Below, in pieces: positions 1 through 6,416 of a stretch of DNA of 6,688 nt. The stretch is from an uncultured Leptolyngbya sp. (GTDB taxonomy: Bacteria; Cyanobacteriota; Cyanobacteriia; Phormidesmidales; Phormidesmidaceae), in contig CALBPH010000114.1 in NCBI GenBank assembly GCA_937899365.1, forward strand, positions 1 through 6,688, written 5' to 3'. Under the pieces are notes generated by a model, which did no database searches, had not been told where the DNA came from, and worked only from the letters and a program-made list of their open reading frames with translations. How positions within the stretch are numbered: the stretch's first letter is position 1; each line of letters opens with the position of its first letter. The position numbers and the translations under genes are program-made.

Positions 1-74
1 TTACCAGATTCAATTTACCTTCAATGTCGGCAACGACATAGGTATTAAATTTCTGCGTCAGCCTTCTATCACCT

Positions 75-1421
75 ATGCCTCGTCTTTCCAATCGTGCCTA
101 TTCGTTATTAGACAAAGAACTCAAACGTCTTTGTGAGGGCAAGCCCGCCGAACAAATACGCCGTAATATTGTAGGTAAGCGTCTTCAAAAGATGTGTGAA
201 CAAGAAGGCGCCCCAGCTACCTATGCAGAGCTAAAGGATGCTGTCGATGATATCTTTCCAGAATTTGACGAAAAAATCCTCAAACAGGCTGCCAAGCTAA
301 ACCTACCAAATCCAGCTATTCGTCCTGCCAAGTGGGTTGTCGGTTTGACGGCTGGGGTCGCAGCGTTAGTCGGAGGAATTTGGTTTGTTAACCTCCCCTA
401 TCCCATGGTGCGTTGGCCCGTATCCAAGGTAGCTCCTATGCTGTTGCTGCCAAGTTTTATGCGCATGGACCATAACTATCGCCAGACTATCATCTACACC
501 GAGCAAGCCGATCAGCTAATCAACAATGCCACCAGTGCCGCTGATTTTGAACTCGGTGCAGACAAATCGGCCCAGGCCCAAAAACATCTGGATCAACTGC
601 CAGTGTGCTATTTAGGCTACTATCCCCAACGTTACTGACAGATCTTTAGCTGCGGTTGGAAATTAACCCTAGACGAGTTTCAAGATGCCCGGGCGCTGAT
701 CTGTCGTATTGAAGCTCAAATTTTTCAAGAACAAAATGCGCTGCAACAGCTAGAAACCGGCACGATAACTGTGGAAACCGCCAAAGCACAATATCAAGCC
801 GTACAAACCTCAGCTGAGAAAACGACCGCTCTAGCTGACTGGCAAACAGGGATGGACCAATTAAACGAAATTCCTAACGGCACATTGGCAAGTAGTCAGG
901 CTCAAAAACGATTAGAAGCATTTCAACGAGATTACTCCAACTTAGTCGGGACCACAGCGGATGTTCAACAGTCTAATGACCTGGTCACCGTAGCTAAAAA
1001 TTATGGCTCACAAGCAGCCCAGCTTGTACAGGGACCACCCCATCCCGCTACCACATGGGAACGGGCAGACAAACTTTGGCAAGAAGCCATTAAGGCTCTA
1101 AATAGAGTGCCTGAGGGTAGCCCTGGTTATATTGAGGCACAAAAGATAAAAGCTCAATACATCGTTAATCAAGGCCAAATAGAAACCCAAAAACTTAGGG
1201 AGCAAGAAGCCGTTGCCACCATCCAGAAAGTTCGCAACACGATAGTCCAGCTCATCGACAAAGCTGATCGAGGTGAAATTCGTGGCTTACAAGCGGAGTT
1301 ACAGCAGGTGATCAACAACCTAGAAACAGTTCCAGCAGGTACTACTGTCTTTACCGAAGCCCAACAGTTGCGGAATCAGGCTCAAAATAAACTCAACGAG
1401 TTGCAACAAGTACTCAACTAG
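75..1421 (+). pseudogene. Membrane-anchored helical-repeat protein, interrupted by in-frame TGA
   Basis: One reading frame runs from ATG 75 to TAG 1421 (448 codon positions) with a single internal stop, TGA at 636-638 (position 188). The frame between the stop and the next usable start (GTG 771) is open and protein-like, so two separate genes are unlikely. The N-terminal 85 residues are soluble, charged and helical. One membrane segment lies at about 87-105 and is followed by Pro-rich NLPYP. The rest is Ala/Gln-rich helix. At least three similar units recur at about residues 254-287, 328-362 and 403-440 of the read-through product, each an amphipathic helix, then [IV]P-x-G, then a second helix with an EAQ/QAQ element. 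A related stretch is at 158-185. I recall similar hypothetical proteins in cyanobacteria, without a function, and cannot verify this here. If the TGA is real, a 187-residue membrane fragment is made and the repeat part is lost. The start is supported by a stop at 39-41 in the same frame. No clear ribosome binding site is seen. Confidence 0.72.
636..638 (+). other. Premature in-frame TGA stop codon
   Basis: This TGA follows the codons for GYYPQRY and is followed in the same frame by QIFSCGWKL and 260 further sense codons. No ATG, GTG or TTG occurs in frame between it and GTG 771, and there is no Shine-Dalgarno-like sequence before 771, so efficient reinitiation is doubtful. One-base ancestors include CGA (Arg), TGG (Trp) and TGC/TGT (Cys). 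My memory of related proteins favours Cys, but this is not checked. The only nearby downstream hairpin is four base pairs, GGTT 654-657 with AACC 665-668, which is too weak to argue for a selenocysteine insertion element. Confidence 0.8.
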
Positions 1422-1540
1422 CAAAATCATTACCGTTGCTGATTGAGAGAATGAACCACTTGGTTAGATATGCCTTTTTGCAGCATCTTTCAGAGAAAAT
1501 CATCCCAAGGCTCAGCAACACCAATGTGATCAACGCTATA
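1422..1540. other. Convergent intergenic gap
   Basis: This is the 119-bp space between the converging 3' ends of the plus-strand interrupted gene and the minus-strand methyltransferase gene. A terminator would be expected here, but no GC-rich hairpin with a T-tract is visible. The only symmetry seen is an 8-bp inverted repeat, GTTGCTGA at 1435-1442 and TCAGCAAC at 1512-1519. Its 69-nt spacing makes chance likely. Confidence 0.5.
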
Positions 1541-2446
1541 TTATTCCAGGCAAGTAGCAATACAGATCATAGATTGGGCAGCGGCAGCTGACTTCACATC
1601 AATGCCTGATAGCCACTGACTCAAACGCAATCGCCAGGAACTTTTGCCATATTCTCCTTCGAGCACCTCTGCACCGAGGTCATGGTTGTGGGGATGCACT
1701 TCAACGATAAATCCCAGCGGTTCCAGTACTTGCGCATAAAACTCCATATCCAAGCCATCCCCTGGCTTACGGTTATGGAGTTCTGTTGCGCGTCTGGCCA
1801 GTCGATGTTCCCTAGGCAAATAATGAACACTGTTTATCAGCTTATAAAAAGGAAAGCGAACCTGTCGTAGCAGCAAGCCTAGCCCTTTAAAGTTCCAAGC
1901 AGAACGTTGTGGATCTTGGTCCGTCAACAGGATGCCACCAGGTTTTACCAGACGAGCAGCTTCTGAAAGCACCCTGGCCATGTCATCACAGTGATGCAAT
2001 GTGGCATTTAACACCACAATATCGGCAAATCTATCAACTAATGGTAAATTATGGGCGTCGGCCAGCAGTGGAGTATAACCAACACTTACGGCCATTTTCA
2101 AAGCTCTAGGAGAAATATCTACACCAATTAAAGTCTTTGGTTGCCCTCCTACGGTGGCATAGACATTTCCTGGACCACAGCCAATATCTACCACTATTTT
2201 GTCATCCCAACGTCCCGTTGCCGCCAACCATCGAGTACCAAAAGTCTCTGTCCGATGATGGGTATCAAAATAGTACTGACACCAGTCTGGATTTTCCAAA
2301 AAGCTAATGTTAGCCTGCATCCCCTCGCTGTAATGCGATAGTCGATGTTCAAGGATACCTTGCTGGTTGACATCAACTATCGCGCGGGCATTCAAATATG
2401 GTCCCACTGCTGACACAGCGGCGGGTGCTGAGAAAACACTGGACAT
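1541..2446 (-). CDS. Class I SAM-dependent methyltransferase (Methyltransf_11 type)
   Basis: This 301-residue soluble protein has the Rossmann-fold signature of class I S-adenosylmethionine-dependent methyltransferases. Motif I is VVDIGCGPGN at 85-94, the acidic end of strand 2 is GVDIS with D110, an ADAHNLP segment follows at 129-135, motif II/post II is ADIVVLNATLHHCDD at 141-155, and motif III is RLVKPGGILL at 165-174. The family transfers the SAM methyl group to a small molecule, sugar, lipid or other acceptor; the acceptor cannot be told from the sequence. About 80 residues precede motif I. A C-terminal region after 180, rich in aromatic and basic residues, probably forms the substrate lid. 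There is no signal peptide or membrane segment, so it acts in the cytoplasm. It lies downstream of, and in the same direction as, the Wza/Wzc export genes, which suggests but does not prove a role in methylating the exported glycan or a precursor. The 254-bp gap, with several hairpins, allows separate transcription. ATG 2446 is the only start that gives a full N-terminus; no Shine-Dalgarno sequence is visible. Confidence 0.88.
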   Translation of the reverse strand: MSSVFSAPAAVSAVGPYLNARAIVDVNQQGILEHRLSHYSEGMQANISFLENPDWCQYYFDTHHRTETFGTRWLAATGRWDDKIVVDIGCGPGNVYATVGGQPKTLIGVDISPRALKMAVSVGYTPLLADAHNLPLVDRFADIVVLNATLHHCDDMARVLSEAARLVKPGGILLTDQDPQRSAWNFKGLGLLLRQVRFPFYKLINSVHYLPREHRLARRATELHNRKPGDGLDMEFYAQVLEPLGFIVEVHPHNHDLGAEVLEGEYGKSSWRLRLSQWLSGIDVKSAAAAQSMICIATCLE

Positions 2447-2460
2447 AGAGTTCAGAATTG

Positions 2461-2476
2461 TCTAGAAAAATCTAGA
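2461..2476 (-). promoter_or_regulatory. TCTAGA-AAAA-TCTAGA inverted/direct repeat in methyltransferase leader
   Basis: Two copies of the palindromic hexamer TCTAGA are separated by four A residues, making both a direct repeat and a 6-bp hairpin. The element ends 14 bp upstream of the methyltransferase ATG. Its position and symmetry suit an operator or a structure in the 5' leader of the mRNA. No convincing -35/-10 pair is seen next to it, so the assignment is only positional. Confidence 0.3.
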
Positions 2477-2508
2477 ACAGATTAAGGGTGAAATAGGGAG
2501 AGAGTTCG

Positions 2509-2576
2509 TAAACCCTTTGACCCATTCAAGATCGTCATTTTTTTGTCAAAAAAATGACGATCTTGAATGGGGTTTA
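2509..2576. repeat. Long near-perfect palindrome in wzc-methyltransferase gap
   Basis: The core arms 2521-2545 and 2547-2571 are exact reverse complements over 25 bp, with one central base (T 2546). Each arm contains a run of seven T or A nearest the centre. Symmetry continues outward as TAAACC 2509-2514 against GGTTTA 2571-2576 if a 7-base stretch (about 2515-2521) in the left arm is treated as a bulge, giving roughly 30-bp arms in all. The A/T runs lie inside the stem and no T-tract follows the stem on either strand, so it is not a standard intrinsic terminator. It may be a small non-autonomous element, fused ends of an insertion sequence, or a structured intergenic repeat. Confidence 0.75.
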
Positions 2577-2594
2577 GCACCTTTATACGCATAA

Positions 2595-2627
2595 GGAGAG
2601 TGCTGCCTATACCTAGCAACACTCTCC
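2595..2627 (-). terminator. Hairpin downstream of wzc, possible terminator
   Basis: GGAGAGTG (2595-2602) pairs with CACTCTCC (2620-2627). After one mismatch, three more pairs form inside, with a 9-base loop (2607-2615). It lies about 75 bp past the wzc stop on the minus strand. The stem is strong, but the bases that follow on that strand (TTATGCG) are only slightly T-rich. It could terminate or stabilise the export transcript; the lack of a U-tract keeps confidence low. Confidence 0.35.
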
Positions 2628-2661
2628 CCATATCTCAAAGTCTAATGCTGAGAGCGACCAC

Positions 2662-2681
2662 AATGCCATCAACGAGGCATT
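2662..2681 (-). other. Short hairpin just after wzc stop
   Basis: AATGCC (2662-2667) and GGCATT (2676-2681) form a 6-bp stem with an 8-base loop, about 20 bp past the wzc stop codon. No T-run follows on the minus strand. It may be part of a 3' stabilising structure together with the next hairpin, or it may be chance. Confidence 0.25.
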
Positions 2682-2700
2682 AAATTTGGCCGTCCAGTAT

Positions 2701-4866
2701 TTAACTTTCTCGAATAGCGACACCAAAGATATTAACGTTGGCAATTCGCAGCTGGTCCATGGCTTGATCAAGTAGATTCTGTTTTAGTTGACCAGGGCGG
2801 GCAACAATCAACATACCATCCACTTGTTCTGCAACTAAATAAGCATCTGACTGGCCAAGAAGTGATGGTGCATCAAACACTACTAGGTCAAATCTAGGCT
2901 TAAGCTGCTGAATTAGCCTCTGAACTCGCTTGGTTGTTAATATATGACCGGCATCATGACCTTTTGTTCCTGCACAAAGCACTTTGAGGCCATCAATGGG
3001 CTCATGGAGAAATGTGCTCTTGGTCAGCTCACTGGCATCACTCAACGCAAGGTCTGTCAAACCAGCGTCATTGGGCAATTTGAGATAGCTATGAATTTTA
3101 GGATCACGTAGATTGGTATCTACCAGCAAGACTCGCTGCCCAAGCAACGCTGCAGCTTCTGCCAGGTGAATGGCTGCTACTGATTTGCCTTCGTTATCCA
3201 TCACTGAGCTCACCACTAACGATTTGAGCGGTTGGTCTGAACTACTCAGTCTCAGATTGGTATAGAGTGAGCGAAACGCTTCCATAAACGGATCATCGAT
3301 TACAGAGCCATTGTTAGCAGTTGAGCTATGGCCAGCAACATTCTCAATTTCTCCATTTGTTAGCTGTAAGGCTCTGGCCGGATCAAGTACTGTCGGAACA
3401 ATCGTCTGGGGCGTTGGAATTTTACCTAAGATCGGCAGCTGCATTGCGCGTTGAATATCTTTCTCGGAGTAGAGTACACCGGTCGATTTATCAAGTAGCA
3501 AAGCTAGGACAGCCCCTAATAACAGTCCCAGTACCCCACCGACGATCAAGTCTTGTATCAGACTGACGGTTTGGGGACTGGGCTGTGTGGTTGGCGTCAC
3601 AATTTCCCACGGAATTTCACGCTGGGCCGAGTCAATCTCTAAGGCCGCTTGTTTAGCTAAGAACTGATTTAAGTTCTCTGTTGCAATGCCCAGCTCTCTC
3701 TGAATATCCACGTATTCTCGCGAGATGCCTGAAAGCTCATCAACATCTGAACTCAACCCCTGCATTGTCTGATTGAGTGAACGCTCTTGTGCCTCCAAAG
3801 CTTGCATTTGGCTGAGCAAATTTCGTTGAGATTGTTCACCTTGCGCGTCTAATAGAGCCAGTAAATTTTGGCGCTGCTCCTGCAATACTTCCATATCAGG
3901 ACTGCTGTCGAGATAAAGTGTGGAAGCTTCTGCAATTTGTGAATCTAGCTCTAGTAAGGAGCTCAGCAGAGACTGATATCTCGGATTTTGATCTAGGGCA
4001 GCAGACGATGCTTGTTCTTGTGAGCCCCCCAGCTGGCTGCGCAAGTTTTCATAGGTGGCACGATTTCGTTCTAACTCAATCTGTAAATCCAGCTGTTGTT
4101 TGGAGAATGTATTTACCTGTCCCGATAGCTGAGACCCGCGGGAATCTGGATCAATAATGTTGTAATTCAATCGCAAAGATTGCAGCTGATCTTGCAAAGA
4201 ATCTACCTTATTGGTTAGATCAGGTAATTTTTGCTCAACAAATTCGATAGCTCGGCGAATATCGGCTTGTTTAGACTCTAAGCTATAGGCAAGATAGGCC
4301 TGGGAGACTAACCCTAAAATAACCTGTACTGTTTTGGGATCAGGATCTTGTAGCGTTACGCGGATAATATCTGAGCCTTTACCCAGCTGATTTACCCGTA
4401 GACGGCTTGCCAAAGTCTGATAGCAGGGATCATAGGTGACTGCTTCTAGAGACTCAGTTGACCCTGCACTAGTCGGGGTGGAGGGACAGTAGTTAGGGTA
4501 TTTCTCTTTAATCCCTTCAACTACTGGCTGCAAGACGGCAGGTCCAGTCAAAATTTTGAGCAGATCCTTATCAACAGCATCCCGTTCTTGGCTTGTGATT
4601 GTTTCGGGGACATTAGAGATTACTTCAGTCTCAGTACTTAGAGCCCGTACTAAAATTTCAAAGCCACCACTGTAGATCGGCTTCTCAGTAAGCACTCTAG
4701 TTGTGGCCAAGCCCATACTAACTACGGTCATGCCTGCAATTATCCACCACTTTCGCTGTAGTGTTTTAAACAAGCCACCTACATTAAGACCACCTTCGTC
4801 TTCTACAGGTGTTAACCGATCTGGGGCTATCCAAGTCGATGATGAGGGAAGGGTATCAGCTCTCAT
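2701..4866 (-). CDS. wzc: Wzc-like polysaccharide co-polymerase with BY-kinase-type ATPase domain
   Basis: This 721-residue inner-membrane protein belongs to the Wzz/Wzc (PCP-2a) family, which controls polymerisation and export of exo- or capsular polysaccharide with Wza. Order: a short cytoplasmic N-terminus; TM1 about 40-57; a periplasmic Wzz part; long coiled coil about 205-415; a Pro-rich segment and TM2 about 440-458; then a cytoplasmic P-loop domain 525-721. In that domain Walker A is SSVMDNEGKS (553-562, K561), Walker A' is LLVDTNLRDP (580-589, D583) and Walker B is LVVFDAPS (661-668, D665). Compared with bacterial tyrosine kinases, the usual PGEGKS is DNEGKS, the second acidic residue of A' is Asn585, and the protein ends in GVAIRES with no Tyr-rich tail. 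The EAFRSL element at 529-534 recalls the oligomerisation motif, with Y535 where a second Arg is common. Tyrosine autokinase activity is therefore doubtful. It starts 77 bp after wza and is probably cotranscribed; a TATTAT box at 4883-4888 could be an internal -10, but no -35 is seen. Lengths and topology match the family. Confidence 0.93.
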   Translation of the reverse strand: MRADTLPSSSTWIAPDRLTPVEDEGGLNVGGLFKTLQRKWWIIAGMTVVSMGLATTRVLTEKPIYSGGFEILVRALSTETEVISNVPETITSQERDAVDKDLLKILTGPAVLQPVVEGIKEKYPNYCPSTPTSAGSTESLEAVTYDPCYQTLASRLRVNQLGKGSDIIRVTLQDPDPKTVQVILGLVSQAYLAYSLESKQADIRRAIEFVEQKLPDLTNKVDSLQDQLQSLRLNYNIIDPDSRGSQLSGQVNTFSKQQLDLQIELERNRATYENLRSQLGGSQEQASSAALDQNPRYQSLLSSLLELDSQIAEASTLYLDSSPDMEVLQEQRQNLLALLDAQGEQSQRNLLSQMQALEAQERSLNQTMQGLSSDVDELSGISREYVDIQRELGIATENLNQFLAKQAALEIDSAQREIPWEIVTPTTQPSPQTVSLIQDLIVGGVLGLLLGAVLALLLDKSTGVLYSEKDIQRAMQLPILGKIPTPQTIVPTVLDPARALQLTNGEIENVAGHSSTANNGSVIDDPFMEAFRSLYTNLRLSSSDQPLKSLVVSSVMDNEGKSVAAIHLAEAAALLGQRVLLVDTNLRDPKIHSYLKLPNDAGLTDLALSDASELTKSTFLHEPIDGLKVLCAGTKGHDAGHILTTKRVQRLIQQLKPRFDLVVFDAPSLLGQSDAYLVAEQVDGMLIVARPGQLKQNLLDQAMDQLRIANVNIFGVAIRES

Positions 4867-4943
4867 GGGATTAGGTGATTAAATAATAGAAGTTGGTAGA
4901 AAAGTCTGGAGATTACAATCTTGGAGAATGACAGGGGTTGTTC

Positions 4944-6416
4944 TTAATCAAGAATGTTGAGAAATCTTAGGGGTGAAAAGACATTGGTGATCACTTGCCC
5001 AACCGGCCCTAGAACAGTACCAATTTCATCACTGAGGCGTGCTAATGCCGATGGATTGACGATAATCACATCATTATTTTGCAGAATGGGATTATTTTCA
5101 TCATTGATCCCTCCAGCAAAATCAACCGGAATTTTCCGGCGTACAACGGTGCCATCTGGATTGAGTCGAATAAGTTCAGCATCCTTTTCGCGCGCACGAC
5201 GGTTAAATCCACCTGCAGCTAGGATGGCTTGACTTAAGGAGGTATTAGGGTCTAGCTCAATTGTTCCTGAACGAGTTACTTCACCCACAATATTTACCCG
5301 AATAGAGTTGGGTGAAATACTAGACCCTAAAACTGTGGGCACCTCTTCCGGGTTCAGCGCAACGGCTTGGGGAACAAAAATAGTATCGTTAGGCTGTAGA
5401 ACAACATCCTGATAGACATCACCAGCTTCTAGCAGCTGCCACAAATCGACATCAATTACTTGGGAACCCCCAGAACGCGTAGGTCTCACCACCTGAACTT
5501 TACGGATATCGGCTCGGGGTTTAATGCCGCCAGCCACTTGCAGGGCTCGTGTAACTGTCGTGGGGGTGGACGAACCAGATGATGCACCAGGTACACCCGC
5601 ATCTCTAGTTGTTGCCTGACCGCCTCTTATTGTATAAGGACCAGGCCGATACACTTCACCGATGACGGCTACATTGATCGCTTCACTGACGCTGGCAGCA
5701 AAACTAGCATCCGCCAATAGCGTAGAATCCTGAAGAGATATCGTGCCCGTGGGAATAAAGATCGAATCTCCATCCCTTAGGGAAATGTCGTATTGGGAAC
5801 TGCCCGTCTCCAGGAGCTGCCAAAGATCAATGGTAAATGTCTGTTGACTACCTTCTCGACCAGGACGTTGAATCTGAATTTGACGAATATCGGCCACTTG
5901 GGTCACACCACCTGCCCGTTCTAGCAGCTGGGTTAATCTGGGGGCTTGAGTACCTGTTTGGGTGAGGGTATAGGCACCGGGGCTGTTGATCTCGCCGGAA
6001 ATACCTACCTGCAACGGACGTCGATTGCGCAGAGTTAGGGTTACTAGGGGACGTCTGAGGTACTGCCCATATTTACTGGAAAGTAGGGCCGTTGTTTCAT
6101 CAATAGTGAGTCCTACCACATTTACTGGCCCCACCAACGGTAGATTTAATGTGCCATCTACGGCAACTTCGCTCTCACCGCTGTATTGTGGCACCTTAAA
6201 GATGTCAACACCGACAACATCCCCAGCACCTAAGGTATAGGCTGTTTCGGCAGGTGGGGCAATATTGGGCAGAGGTGCCGACGCTTCATTATTGGTCGCA
6301 TTATTACTCGGTAAAGACGGTAGTTGAGCCGCTGCCGATAGTGGTGAGGAGGTGACTGCTGCTAGAGCAACAACGAATAAGGCTAGTCGTGGGAAGGGCA
6401 AGGAACGAGTCAACAT
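4944..6416 (-). CDS. wza: Wza-like polysaccharide export protein with three SLBB domains
   Basis: This 490-residue protein is the outer-membrane/periplasmic partner of Wzc in polysaccharide export. A signal peptide occupies about 1-30: basic LTR start, hydrophobic LALFVVALAAV core and an AAA-Q cleavage site. A Pro/Asn-rich linker follows, then a Poly_export (PES) domain at about 57-130 opening with YTLGAGDVVGVDIF. SLBB-type domains follow at about 134-223 (VGISGEINSPGAYTL), 247-349 (VAVIGEVYRPGPYTI) and 373-455 (VNIVGEVTRSGTIEL). The first two are close copies of one another, sharing ADIR, DLWQLLE and IF[IV]P. The second has a Gly/Ser/Thr-rich insert at 268-286. The C-terminal 30 residues (461-490) are amphipathic and end in FLNILD, placed like the helix that crosses the outer membrane in E. 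coli Wza. There is no cysteine anywhere, so it is not a lipoprotein, unlike E. coli Wza (known for that family). The gene leads the export operon. ATG 6416 is chosen because it gives the complete signal peptide. Confidence 0.94.
   Translation of the reverse strand: MLTRSLPFPRLALFVVALAAVTSSPLSAAAQLPSLPSNNATNNEASAPLPNIAPPAETAYTLGAGDVVGVDIFKVPQYSGESEVAVDGTLNLPLVGPVNVVGLTIDETTALLSSKYGQYLRRPLVTLTLRNRRPLQVGISGEINSPGAYTLTQTGTQAPRLTQLLERAGGVTQVADIRQIQIQRPGREGSQQTFTIDLWQLLETGSSQYDISLRDGDSIFIPTGTISLQDSTLLADASFAASVSEAINVAVIGEVYRPGPYTIRGGQATTRDAGVPGASSGSSTPTTVTRALQVAGGIKPRADIRKVQVVRPTRSGGSQVIDVDLWQLLEAGDVYQDVVLQPNDTIFVPQAVALNPEEVPTVLGSSISPNSIRVNIVGEVTRSGTIELDPNTSLSQAILAAGGFNRRAREKDAELIRLNPDGTVVRRKIPVDFAGGINDENNPILQNNDVIIVNPSALARLSDEIGTVLGPVGQVITNVFSPLRFLNILD

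Noticed and set aside
2..136. Open plus-strand frame at the window edge reading IQFTFNVGNDIGIKFL, possibly the C-terminus of an upstream gene
   Set aside because: It overlaps the well-supported start at 75 by 62 bp, has no recognisable family, and is too short to judge without sequence to the left.
771..1421. A separate gene starting at GTG 771
   Set aside because: The frame is open and coding-like back to the TGA at 636-638, the start has no ribosome binding site, and both halves read as one protein.
1435..1519. 8-bp inverted repeat GTTGCTGA / TCAGCAAC between the convergent genes, as a terminator
   Set aside because: The 69-nt loop and absence of a T-tract make chance the better explanation.
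1621..2376. Several 60-69 codon frames on both strands inside the methyltransferase gene
   Set aside because: They are shadows of the methyltransferase gene, with unlikely composition and no recognisable motifs.
3321..4157. Plus-strand frames of 79-81 codons opposite wzc
   Set aside because: They are antisense to a strongly conserved coding region and show no family features.
4910..4921. AGATT-AC-AATCT mini-hairpin in the wza-wzc gap
   Set aside because: The stem is short and AT-rich with a 2-base loop; expected by chance in such sequence.
4954..6240. Plus-strand frames of 84-92 codons opposite wza
   Set aside because: They are Arg/Ser-rich antisense reflections of the wza codons, with no independent support.
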